This document shows, piece by piece, positions 1 to 6,412 of a stretch of 13,305 bases of DNA (the stretch's first letter is position 1; the number at the start of each line of letters is the position of its first letter). The position numbers were made by a program, and so were the translations under genes. Source of the DNA: Candidatus Atribacteria bacterium (lineage in GTDB: Bacteria; Atribacterota; JS1; SB-45; 34-128); contig DMCY01000102.1 in NCBI GenBank assembly GCA_003451675.1, forward strand, positions 1-13,305, read 5' to 3'. The notes beneath the pieces were generated by a model. The model searched no databases. It had not been told where the DNA came from and saw nothing but the letters and a program-made list of their open reading frames with translations.

Positions 1-252
1 CTTTTCGATATTTAGTTCTTTTAGAATATTTTTCTCAATATCCGGATTTATTTTTCGAGTAGGCATTCTACGAGAGTATGAAATAGAGAAATTTTCGGGA
101 TTAGCTTTTAATCGTTTTACTAAAGCAAAGAATCTTGTTTTCTTAATACCTAAAATTTCTTGGATGTATTTTCTTGCTATTTTCTTTTTTAGATAACGGG
201 TAATTAATTCTTTAACCTGGCAATTATTAAATTTTTTATGTAACTGTTTCAT
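1..252 (-). CDS. Transposase, N-terminal part (runs off the window)
   Basis: The reading frame starts with ATG at 252-250 and stays open to base 1, giving 84 residues that begin MKQLHKKFNN. Residues about 12-50 (QVKELITRYLKKKIARKYIQ, then EILGIKKTRFFALVKRL) are basic and look like a helix-turn-helix DNA-binding domain. The following FSISYSRRMPTRKI stretch and the IEKNILKEL stretch resemble, from memory, the N-terminus of integrase-core (DDE) transposases of the IS481/ISNCY (IS1202-like) type. The catalytic DDE core would lie left of the window, so family and intactness cannot be checked. A GAGGT ribosome site lies about 8 bases upstream of the ATG, in the loop of a hairpin. Certainty is fair for a transposase and low for the exact family. 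Confidence 0.72.
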   Translation of the reverse strand, partial: MKQLHKKFNNCQVKELITRYLKKKIARKYIQEILGIKKTRFFALVKRLKANPENFSISYSRRMPTRKINPDIEKNILKELNIEK

Positions 253-285
253 AATATAGGACCTCACTTTTTGATCCTATATTAT
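251..285 (-). promoter_or_regulatory. Hairpin over the transposase translation start
   Basis: ATAATATAGGA (251-261) and TCCTATATTAT (275-285) are perfect 11-bp inverted repeats around a 13-base loop. On the minus-strand transcript the stem takes in the first two bases of the ATG, and the loop carries the GAGGT Shine-Dalgarno sequence. Such a fold could dampen translation of the transposase, a common way for insertion sequences to limit themselves. That function is inferred. Confidence 0.55.
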
Positions 286-349
286 TGTAGTTTTAGTTTG
301 TTTTAAAGAGTTCACTTTTGATTTGTAAATGACAAGGCAATTCGTAAAT

Positions 350-377
350 TTGACAAAATTATAAATTGTGTTATACT
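350..377 (+). promoter_or_regulatory. Strong sigma-70-type promoter for the RRM gene
   Basis: TTGACA at 350-355 matches the -35 consensus exactly. TATACT at 372-377 is a near-consensus -10, and the spacer is 16 bases. Transcription would begin near 384, leaving a leader of about 210 bases before the RRM start codon. The -35 box lies inside the motif I take as the end of the insertion sequence, so this may be a hybrid promoter. Confidence 0.72.
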
Positions 378-391
378 TGTAAAGTTAAAGT

Positions 392-417
392 CTGTTAGAT
401 AAAAACGACTGGCCTTT
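392..417 (+). repeat. Motif shared with the 3' end of the adh gene (copy 1)
   Basis: CTGTTA at 392-397 and GACTGGCCTTT at 407-417 occur in the same order in the last codons of the alcohol dehydrogenase gene, on the opposite strand (912-936). The 11-base core is exact. The two copies form an inverted repeat around the RRM gene, and both are in the sense orientation of their own transcripts. Confidence 0.6.
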
Positions 418-426
418 GTTACTGAA

Positions 427-494
427 AAGAGATGCTAACAACAATCAACTGAGTTCTTTATAACAGATTGTTAAAAAAGGATCTCTTGTGTTTT
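427..494 (+). promoter_or_regulatory. Leader hairpin, possible attenuator, upstream of the RRM gene
   Basis: AAGAGAT (427-433) pairs with ATCTCTT (481-487), and inside it ACAATC (441-446) pairs with GATTGT (466-471). The outer stem is followed at once by GTGTTTT (488-494). This resembles a weak intrinsic terminator within the long untranslated leader. A long leader is typical of cold-shock RNA-binding protein genes. Attenuation or autoregulation here is inferred; no known riboswitch class is recognisable. Confidence 0.4.
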
Positions 495-595
495 AATAAT
501 GTTATCGTTAAGAGGTTAGAATCATTTCCTTGCTTCTTCTCTCCCAAAGAAACGTTATTGGACTTAAGAGAAATATCGAAAAGGAGGGAAAAAGT

Positions 596-859
596 ATGCA
601 AGGTAGTAAATTATATGTAGGAAATCTTAAATATTCTGTAACCAATGATCAGTTAAGTGAAATATTTTCTAATCATGGTGAAGTTAAGAGTGTCAATATC
701 ATCGAAGGCAAAGGCTTTGGATTTGTAGAAATGTCTTCACCAGAAGAAGCTGGAAAAGCCAAAGATGCGTTAAATGATACCGATTTCGAAGGTCGTCCTT
801 TAAAGATTGATGAAGCTCGTCCACCTAGACCAAGAAGCGAATATCGTAGTAGATACTAA
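596..859 (+). CDS. Single-RRM RNA-binding protein (glycine-poor Rbp type)
   Basis: This is an 87-residue protein made almost wholly of one RNA recognition motif, which binds single-stranded RNA. RNP2 is LYVGNL (residues 6-11) and RNP1 is KGFGFVEM (near residue 40), with the aromatic residues that stack on bases. A short basic tail (RPPRPRSEYRSRY) follows in place of the glycine-rich tail seen in some cyanobacterial Rbp proteins. I chose the ATG at 596 because AAGGAGGG lies just upstream and the fold begins there; an earlier in-frame ATG at 530 would add a non-conserved 22-residue leader. Bacterial homologues are linked to cold acclimation and mRNA handling. The gene stands alone, with its own promoter and a leader of about 210 bases, and converges on adh. 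Confidence 0.9.
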   Translation: MQGSKLYVGNLKYSVTNDQLSEIFSNHGEVKSVNIIEGKGFGFVEMSSPEEAGKAKDALNDTDFEGRPLKIDEARPPRPRSEYRSRY

Positions 860-906
860 AATACTAAAATAGTAAATTAATTTAAATTTAATGTAATTCT
901 GTTATA

Positions 907-2079
907 TCAATAAAGGCCAGTCATTTTAGATAACAGTTCAATTAAATCCTCATCAGATGTATCCCGCGGATTATTGTTTAAACTGCCCCCTTTTGCACCC
1001 TTAATTACTTGTGAAAAATCTTCTTTTTTTATTTCCCATTCGGATAGATTACTTTTAATTCCCGCCTGAGAAAGTATTTCTTTTATCTTTTCTACTGCCC
1101 TTTGAGCTGCTTCCATTTCCGATAATAAAGAGATATTTTCCCCTAAGGATTCAGCTATTTTAGCCAACTTTTTGGTAACTACCGGCAGATTGAATTCCAT
1201 TACATAAGGTAACAGTACAGCACAGGAAAGACCATGAGGAATTTTGTAGTATACCCCTAAAGGGTGAGAGAGGGCATGAGCTGCTCCTAATCCTGAATTA
1301 GACAGGCAAAGTCCACTTAAAAGTGCAGCTATAGCCATATCTTTACGTGCTTCTAAATTTTTTCCTTCTTTTACTGCTTTGACCAAACTTTTACCGATTA
1401 ATCCTATGGCATGCAAGGCCAGGATATCGGTAATTTCCTGATTTTTCTTGCCTAAAAAAGACTCTATACATTGAGTTAAAGCATCACCACCACAGACGGC
1501 AGTTATATAAGGGGGTAGAGATAGGGTAAGTTCAGGGTCAACCAGAGCTACTTCAGGAAGGAGCCAGGGGTCTCTTATGCTTTTCTTCAAACCAAGTTTA
1601 GTGTTAGTGATTACTGCATTTCTCGTTGCCTCTGAGCCGGTACCCGAAGTAGTGGGGATGGCGATAAAGGGGATGGGTTTGTGTTGAAATTTTCTGCCTT
1701 TTCCTTCGATTTCCTGATAATCAGCCACTGAACCTTCATTGGTTACCATTGCCGAAATAGCCTTACCGGTATCCAGGACACTTCCTCCCCCCAGGGCTAT
1801 AAGCAGATTGCAGCTTCCTTTTCGGGCTAAATTTGCTCCGTCATCCACTGTTTCAACTGTAGGGTCAGAGGGGATATTTTCATAGATTATATATTCTAAA
1901 TTATTTTCCGTAAGCAAATGAGTTAAGCGGTCCAGCGCCCCACTTTTTCTCATCGCACTCCTACCTAATACCACTAAAGCTTTACTTCCTAATCTTTTTG
2001 CCTCTGCCCCAACTTGGTTCAGACTACCCGGTCCAAAGATAATTTTTCCCGGAGCATAAAATTCCCCTACCTTAATCAA
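907..2079 (-). CDS. Iron-containing alcohol dehydrogenase family protein
   Basis: This 390-residue protein is full length for the Fe-ADH (group III) family, NAD(P)-linked oxidoreductases that interconvert alcohols and aldehydes or ketones. The N-terminal Rossmann-like domain carries GGGSVLDTGKA (97-107) and AIPTTSGTGSEAT (140-152) for dinucleotide binding. The C-terminal helical domain carries the metal site: D199 in GGDALTQ, H268 in GAAHALSHPLG and H282 in IPHG. The usual second ligand, His in DALTH, is Gln203 here, a change I recall in some subfamilies. The start is TTG at 2079-2077, six bases after a strong GGAGG; no ATG is available there. It lies 46 bases after cinA on the same strand, so probably cotranscribed. 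The substrate cannot be named. Confidence 0.9.
   Translation of the reverse strand: MIKVGEFYAPGKIIFGPGSLNQVGAEAKRLGSKALVVLGRSAMRKSGALDRLTHLLTENNLEYIIYENIPSDPTVETVDDGANLARKGSCNLLIALGGGSVLDTGKAISAMVTNEGSVADYQEIEGKGRKFQHKPIPFIAIPTTSGTGSEATRNAVITNTKLGLKKSIRDPWLLPEVALVDPELTLSLPPYITAVCGGDALTQCIESFLGKKNQEITDILALHAIGLIGKSLVKAVKEGKNLEARKDMAIAALLSGLCLSNSGLGAAHALSHPLGVYYKIPHGLSCAVLLPYVMEFNLPVVTKKLAKIAESLGENISLLSEMEAAQRAVEKIKEILSQAGIKSNLSEWEIKKEDFSQVIKGAKGGSLNNNPRDTSDEDLIELLSKMTGLY
912..936 (-). repeat. Motif shared with the RRM leader (copy 2)
   Basis: On the minus strand this stretch reads CTGTTA, seven bases, then TGACTGGCCTTT; it covers the last codons of adh just before the stop. The GACTGGCCTTT core and the upstream CTGTTA repeat those at 392-417. 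Because it lies inside coding sequence, one copy may simply be a remnant of the other. Confidence 0.6.
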
Positions 2080-2125
2080 AATTAACCTCCTTATAAAATA
2101 AAATTAATTTAAATTAACTTTATAA

Positions 2126-3367
2126 TTATTTTCCTATTAAATACATACGGAGCATATTTAGGGCGCGGCGGGCTGAGCGCAAGCGGATTAATTGGCGGCT
2201 TCCGAATAGCTGGTGTTTCTGGGTAATAGTCTTTTTACCATCACTTAAAGCCATATAGACCAAGCCCACTTTCTTCTTCTCGGTTGCTCCTCCCGGGCCG
2301 GCAATACCGGTAATGCTAATCCCTATATTACTGTGGCAGCATCTCCGCACACCTTCGGCTATTAATTTAGCCACTTGCCTGCTTACTTCTCCATATTTTC
2401 TGATTACTTTCGACGATACTTTTAGCAGGTCTTCTTTAATCCTGGCATTATAACTTATTACTCCGCCTTGAAAATATTCAGAACTTCCTGGGATTCGGGT
2501 AATCATCTCTCCCAACATTCCTCCAGTGCAGGATTCAGCTACCGCTACTTTTAATTTCTTAGTCTTTAGTAAATTTCCCACTACTTCTTCGATGGTCTCT
2601 TCATCGCTCCCATAAATATAATTACCCAATATTTTGGTTAATTGATTAACCGAAGATTGTAACAGTTTTTCTACTTCTTTTTCAGTGGGAGCCTGGGTAG
2701 TTACCTGGACCTGAATATCTTCCGGATTAGCATAGATACCAAAAGAAAAATTAGTTTGTTTGCTCATATAGTCGCAAATAAGTTCATTAACCGATGACTC
2801 TCCAAGACCAGTAATCTTTAAAATTTTTGACTTTTTAATCATAGAAGGTGGAAATTTTTCTTTTAGATAAGGGATTAGATTTTCTTCTATCAGGTTTTTC
2901 ATCTCATAGGGGACACCGGGAAAAGAACATATAATTTTGTTATCTTTTTCTAAAATCATGGCCGGGGCAGTGCCATATTGATTAATGATAATTTTGGCTC
3001 CTTCCGGAAGGTAAACTTGCTTGAGATTGCTCGGAGAAATTCTTCTATTAATTTTTTTGAGAATTCTTTTTAAATTTTCTTCAGCTTCCGGATATTTTAT
3101 TAGTTTAAGATTTAAAGCACTGGCAATGGTTTGGTAGGTAATATCATCTTCCGTAGGTCCCAGGCCACCGGTGGTAATTATTAGGTCAGAACGTTGAAGG
3201 GCGAGTTTTAAAGTGGGTAATAAAGATTCAGGATTATCACTGGCAGCTGAAATATGCTCTAAATCAATACCTGATTCAACTAATTTTTTGGCGATAAAAT
3301 TAGCGTTGGTATCGGTGATCTGCCCTCTTAGTATTTCACTGCCAATACTGATAATTTCTGCTTTCAT
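2126..3367 (-). CDS. cinA: CinA family protein (NMN deamidase / competence-damage inducible)
   Basis: This two-domain protein has about 413 residues, the normal CinA length. Residues 1-170 form the MoaB/MogA-like COG1058 domain (KAEIISIGSEIL, then ITTGGLGPTEDD near 65-76, then FPGVPYEM near 149-156), tied to ADP-ribose pyrophosphatase activity. After a linker, about 265-413 form the PncC domain with AESCTGG (277-283), SYNARIK, GEVS and TGIAGPGG, which deamidates nicotinamide mononucleotide in pyridine-nucleotide recycling. The ATG at 3367 gives the family's usual MKAEII start. A TTG one codon upstream (3370) lies better spaced from the AGAGGT site, so initiation may include it. It is the first gene of a likely cinA-adh unit and lies 183 bases beyond endonuclease V, with a hairpin between. 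Confidence 0.93.
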   Translation of the reverse strand: MKAEIISIGSEILRGQITDTNANFIAKKLVESGIDLEHISAASDNPESLLPTLKLALQRSDLIITTGGLGPTEDDITYQTIASALNLKLIKYPEAEENLKRILKKINRRISPSNLKQVYLPEGAKIIINQYGTAPAMILEKDNKIICSFPGVPYEMKNLIEENLIPYLKEKFPPSMIKKSKILKITGLGESSVNELICDYMSKQTNFSFGIYANPEDIQVQVTTQAPTEKEVEKLLQSSVNQLTKILGNYIYGSDEETIEEVVGNLLKTKKLKVAVAESCTGGMLGEMITRIPGSSEYFQGGVISYNARIKEDLLKVSSKVIRKYGEVSRQVAKLIAEGVRRCCHSNIGISITGIAGPGGATEKKKVGLVYMALSDGKKTITQKHQLFGSRQLIRLRSARRALNMLRMYLIGK

Positions 3368-3441
3368 CAATTTATTTACCTCTCCTTAATTAACTGTCTA
3401 TATGTCCTTGTTAAACGCGGCAACGCCGTTTTGTAAAAAGA

Positions 3442-3465
3442 AGACACGGCACGCCGTGCCTCTAC
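3442..3465 (-). terminator. GC-rich hairpin with CTAC tail, possible terminator after endonuclease V
   Basis: CACGGC (3445-3450) and GCCGTG (3453-3458) form a perfect stem, and CCTCTAC (3459-3465) follows on the plus strand. Read along the minus-strand transcript, the stem is followed by TCTTCTTTTT, so it could end the endonuclease V message. The same design (GC-rich stem, then C-rich CTAC tail) recurs at 5459-5482, 12611-12634 and 12661-12681, so it also looks like one copy of a dispersed hairpin family. A second, weaker GC-rich palindrome lies at 3413-3432. Confidence 0.5.
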
Positions 3466-3553
3466 TAAAGGGTATTGACTATTTACTACTTTATTATTAT
3501 ATATTCAAAATTTAAAGAAGAAAAGAAAAAATATAAATAAGTTCGAAAGTAAT

Positions 3554-4249
3554 TTAAGATTCAATTTTATCCATTTCCAAAGCGAGGTTATTTCTAATTT
3601 GATTTACAAAAATGTGAGCTTCTCGAACCGGAAGGGGCAATCTGTAGTTAACTATACATTTTAGGACGATCTCTATAGAATTAGGCAGGTCAATTTTATG
3701 CCCGGGGGATACAAAAATAGGATTGACTCTTTTTCTTGTTCTTAATACCGCTCCTAAAATTTCTTCATCTTCCTTTAATAGGGCATAGTCTCCTTTTTCC
3801 TCCCCGACTGAAGTATATTTTCCGCTTAATCTGGATTTAGCGCAGCCAATAGTCGGTTTGTCTAAAAATAATCCCAGGTGAGTGGCTATCCCCATTCTTC
3901 GGGGATGAGCTATTCCCTGACCATCAAAGAGGATAACATCAGGCGTAATTTTTATTTTTTTAAAGACCCCAAGTAAACTTGGTCCTTCTCTAAAGGTAAG
4001 GAGTCCGGAGATGTAGGGAAAGTTTACAGAAGAGACCGATGATTTCTTTTCTATTATTTCTAATTGAGGGAATTTTAGAATAACGATTCCCGCAATCATT
4101 TTATTTTTATAATAGCTTACATCTGCTCCGGCCACTATTTTTACATTGTTAAAAGATTTTTTTAGAGATATTTTTTTCTTTAATTCTTTCTGAAGTTGAA
4201 TCGCTTCACCAGGGCTAACTTCCCAGGAATGGAGATTTAGGTATTTCAA
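3554..4249 (-). CDS. nfi: Endonuclease V (deoxyinosine 3'-endonuclease)
   Basis: This 231-residue protein matches the usual length of endonuclease V, which nicks DNA (or RNA) one phosphodiester 3' of deaminated purines such as hypoxanthine. The metal-binding and catalytic pattern is complete: D43 in AGADVSY, the PYISGLLTFREGP segment with the Tyr79 wedge and E88, D109 in FDGQGIAHPRRMG, K138 in PTIGCAKSRL, and the conserved histidines in SPGHK (184) and REAHI (212). The start is TTG at 4249-4247, six bases after GGAGG; no ATG gives the conserved N-terminus. It follows the TPR gene by 57 bases on the same strand and is probably cotranscribed with it. It acts in the cytoplasm on its own. Confidence 0.95.
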   Translation of the reverse strand: MKYLNLHSWEVSPGEAIQLQKELKKKISLKKSFNNVKIVAGADVSYYKNKMIAGIVILKFPQLEIIEKKSSVSSVNFPYISGLLTFREGPSLLGVFKKIKITPDVILFDGQGIAHPRRMGIATHLGLFLDKPTIGCAKSRLSGKYTSVGEEKGDYALLKEDEEILGAVLRTRKRVNPIFVSPGHKIDLPNSIEIVLKCIVNYRLPLPVREAHIFVNQIRNNLALEMDKIES

Positions 4250-4306
4250 GATTTCCCTCCCTTAGAGCTCATTTGATTATTTTTCTAAACCTGAACAAAT
4301 ATCTTA

Positions 4307-5218
4307 TCAGGTTTCCTCCATGGGGTATTTAGGCCATTGTCTTTTAGGGAAATAATTGTAGTTGAGAAAATAGCGATTAATTACTGCATTGGGCCATTTA
4401 CTTGTTATCACCATTTTTTTCTTTTTAAGGAGTCTGCGCAATTCTATATTTTTGGAAAAATTAATAAAATCTTTATAGCTTCCTGTAAATTTTTTAGGCC
4501 AATCTTTAGCCAGAGGATGGAATGGACTTTTAATGCTTTTGCTTAATTCCTGATATCTTTGAGCCATGTTCTTTATTTTTATTCTTTTGCTAATTTTCTC
4601 AAATATTACTTCCGGGTGTAATTCCTCCCATCTTAAAGGTAAAGACCCATGTTCGCCCCATTGTACATTTATCCTAGCCCTTTGATGGTGAAGGTTAGCA
4701 TCACTAACTGCTTCTTCTGTGGAGAGAATAGCCATATGAAAATAAGTGTATATGCCGGTTACTTCGCCACTCTTTTGGTCAAATTCTATCCAAACAATTT
4801 CATGGTCAGAGGGGTCATTATCTCCGGGGTAATCAATATCATCTTCCCAGAAAAGGTTATAGGCAATGATTGGTTGTTTAGGGTGAATTACAGCAACTAA
4901 ATCTTTAAGCTTAAAAAACTCCTTCGGGTTTGCAAATAATCTGGGAGCGTATTTAGATGCCAATTTTAGATCAGTTTCTGAGGCCAGACAAGGAGGATCT
5001 AATTTTAGAACTTTTTCGTATTCACTACTTGCCTCCATTAATCTTCTCATCAAGTGGTAGGCATAACCAAGACGATAGTGATAAAGAATATTTTTAGGTT
5101 GTAATTTTAAACCCTTTTTATAATTTTCAATAACTCTATTAAATATTATCGGGTTTCTTCCATAAGCCTCGTATACAGAGAGAGATTTATCGCCTTTTTC
5201 AAAATAATTCCCTAACAT
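4307..5218 (-). CDS. TPR-repeat protein with uncharacterised C-terminal domain
   Basis: I do not recognise this 303-residue protein as a named family. Residues about 24-75 form two tetratricopeptide repeats (IENYKKGLKLQPKN and YEKVLKLDPP end their helices), a protein-protein contact module. The middle is unusual: residues 124-147 hold a cluster of acidic residues (WEDDIDYPGDNDPSDHEIVW) leading into a predicted beta strand, and 186-197 read QWGEHGSLPLRW. A HG-S-P-W pattern after an acidic WxDDxDYPGD motif suggests a compact beta-rich domain, possibly metal binding, faintly like Vps62-type domains; that is a guess. No signal peptide or membrane segment is seen. ATG at 5218 has an AGAGGT site. 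It is first in a unit with endonuclease V. Confidence 0.8.
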   Translation of the reverse strand: MLGNYFEKGDKSLSVYEAYGRNPIIFNRVIENYKKGLKLQPKNILYHYRLGYAYHLMRRLMEASSEYEKVLKLDPPCLASETDLKLASKYAPRLFANPKEFFKLKDLVAVIHPKQPIIAYNLFWEDDIDYPGDNDPSDHEIVWIEFDQKSGEVTGIYTYFHMAILSTEEAVSDANLHHQRARINVQWGEHGSLPLRWEELHPEVIFEKISKRIKIKNMAQRYQELSKSIKSPFHPLAKDWPKKFTGSYKDFINFSKNIELRRLLKKKKMVITSKWPNAVINRYFLNYNYFPKRQWPKYPMEET

Positions 5219-5324
5219 TTTTTTATTACCTCTTATTATTTAAGGGGAATTTTGTTTAATTTCTTGCTCCTTTATCAATTATTCGACATTTTAAGAGAAA
5301 ATCCTTCTTTTTTGTTTAGTCGTT

Positions 5325-5353
5325 AGTATATTGTATTAAATACAAGTTTTCAG
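5325..5353 (-). promoter_or_regulatory. Possible promoter for the TPR-endonuclease V unit
   Basis: On the minus strand, CTGAAA (5353-5348) and TATACT (5330-5325) are 17 bases apart, giving a leader of about 100 bases before the TPR start. The -10 box is good and the -35 weak. The -35 box lies at the edge of the composite repeat that begins at 5353. Confidence 0.35.
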
Positions 5354-5482
5354 TTTGCGGTTTTCAGCTTTCAGACTTTAATTCATTAGTTGTCGGTTTA
5401 TTGTGTTCTCTGTCATTGCGATGCTCCTCTTAATGACGGAAATTGGTAATTTTTTAGCGGGCTCGATGAATCGAGCCCCTAC
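5353..5482 (+). repeat. Composite intergenic repeat, copy A (shortened)
   Basis: Two segments here match the minus strand of 12611-12839 in the same order. Segment 1 (5353-5421) matches 62 of 69 bases and ends in TGTCATTGCGA. Segment 2 (5443-5482) matches 36 of 40 bases and contains the hairpin GGGCTCGA-TGAA-TCGAGCCC (5459-5478) followed by CTAC. Only 21 bases separate the segments here, against 120 in copy B, so A looks like an internal deletion. The remnant still allows a GTCATT/AATGAC stem at 5412-5437. The rest of the gene-free spacer (5219-5848) holds the A+T-rich repeat and the promoter listed next. Confidence 0.75.
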
Positions 5483-5496
5483 AACATTAAAACTAA

Positions 5497-5600
5497 AAAC
5501 TTAAAGTAAAAAGCGAAAAACCATAATTCAAAATTCAAAACTTTTTTCTTAATTTTTGGTTTTGAGTTATAATTTTGAATTTTGCGCTTTTAACTTTATA
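5497..5600. repeat. A+T-rich imperfect inverted repeat, copy 1
   Basis: A left arm rich in A (about 5503-5540, containing AAAAGCGAAAAACC) faces a right arm (about 5556-5598, containing TTTTGAGTTATAATTTTG and GCGCTTTTAACTTT), so the region folds on itself imperfectly. A 25-base stretch (5509-5533) is exactly repeated in direct orientation at 7380-7404. It looks like a miniature repeat rather than a gene. Confidence 0.55.
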
Positions 5601-5752
5601 ATTTATATAATACACCCCATTTTTCAAACTTGAAACTCATAACTAGCAATTTGCACCAGTAACTCGTTACACATTACTCATCACTTATCACTGAATTATA
5701 ATTTACGTTATATAATATTATAAAATAAAATTAAAAAATTTTAAAAGGATAG

Positions 5753-5781
5753 TTGAATAATTAATATTAGTGTATTATAAT
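5753..5781 (+). promoter_or_regulatory. Promoter for the UPF0316 gene
   Basis: TTGAAT (5753-5758) and TATAAT (5776-5781), 17 bases apart, form a near-consensus sigma-70 promoter. It predicts a start of transcription near 5788 and a leader of about 60 bases. Confidence 0.7.
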
Positions 5782-5848
5782 TGCCTGTAATTTAAAAGTA
5801 GAGAAGATGGTATGATAAAAATAAAGAGAAAGGGGTGAGAAAAAAGGC

Positions 5849-6412
5849 ATGGAAGTAGTAATGAGCATGATTGATAGAATGATGGATTCAAACATTTATA
5901 TAGGGGCGGGAATTATTTTTTTATCGAGAGTTTTGGATGTGTCTTTAGGAACTTTTAGAGTTCAAATGATAGTAAGAAGAAAAAAGCTTATTGCAGGTGT
6001 GCTTGGTTTTTTTGAAGTTTTGATTTTTATTCTGATAGTAAGCAAAGTAATACAGGATATTGGGAATTGGCTTAATGTCATTGCCTATTGTGGAGGTTTT
6101 GCCATAGGAAATATAGTTGGGATATATATATCTGAAAAAATCTCTAAAGAGATAATTTCTGTAGGCATTATTTCCAGAACTAAATGGCAGGAGATTGAAG
6201 AAAAACTTCGGGAAGAGGGATTCGGAGTTACCCGAAATGTAGGATATGGTAAAGATGGAGAAGTTCAAATTCTCAAGGTAATATGTGAAAGAAATTATTT
6301 TCCAAAAGTAAGGGATATCGCTTTAGAACGTGATCGTAAAGTCTTTATTGCTTCCTATCTTCTTACCGGTAAAAATGGCGGCCGTATGTATGGGGTAAAG
6401 AGTAAGATTTAA
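5849..6412 (+). CDS. UPF0316 / DUF5698-DUF2179 membrane protein (YebE-like)
   Basis: This 187-residue protein matches the UPF0316 family in length and layout. Three hydrophobic segments (about 15-36, 47-68 and 74-95) form the DUF5698 membrane part, with the family pattern SRVLDVSLGTFRVQMIVRR between the first two. The remainder, from about residue 100, is a soluble DUF2179 domain (IISRTKWQEIEEKLREEGFG, YGKDGEVQILKVI), also found at the end of YitT-type proteins. The molecular role of the family is not established. ATG at 5849 has AGGGGTG about 11 bases upstream; in-frame ATGs at 5861 and 5867 are alternatives. It is a single-gene unit with its own promoter, and its stop codon overlaps that of the convergent nucleotidyltransferase. 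Confidence 0.88.
   Translation: MEVVMSMIDRMMDSNIYIGAGIIFLSRVLDVSLGTFRVQMIVRRKKLIAGVLGFFEVLIFILIVSKVIQDIGNWLNVIAYCGGFAIGNIVGIYISEKISKEIISVGIISRTKWQEIEEKLREEGFGVTRNVGYGKDGEVQILKVICERNYFPKVRDIALERDRKVFIASYLLTGKNGGRMYGVKSKI

Larger units (their letters stand above)
1..356 (-). mobile_element. Insertion sequence, right-hand end (partial)
   Basis: The transposase fragment is followed outward by two copies of one motif, GTAAATGACAA at 325-335 and GTAAATTTGACAA at 344-356. Read inward from the outside these are TGTCAAATTTAC and TGTCATTTAC. Repeated subterminal TGTCA-type motifs beside a transposase start suggest transposase-binding sites, so I place the IS edge near 355-356. The other end, the terminal inverted repeat partner and any target duplication are outside the window, so this boundary is inferred. 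Confidence 0.5.

Noticed and set aside
530..595. Upstream in-frame ATG extending the RRM protein by 22 residues
   Set aside because: The ATG at 596 has an AAGGAGGG site and starts the conserved fold; the extension is non-conserved and lies in the leader.
859..906. Terminator between the RRM gene and adh
   Set aside because: Only an AT palindrome (ATTAATTTAAATTTAAT-like) is present, with no GC stem.
4337..4900. Two plus-strand reading frames opposite the TPR gene
   Set aside because: They lack ribosome sites and family likeness and lie antisense to a gene with clear domain structure.
5945..6268. Minus-strand frame opposite the UPF0316 gene
   Set aside because: Asn/Tyr/Phe-rich composition typical of an antisense shadow; no recognisable motif.
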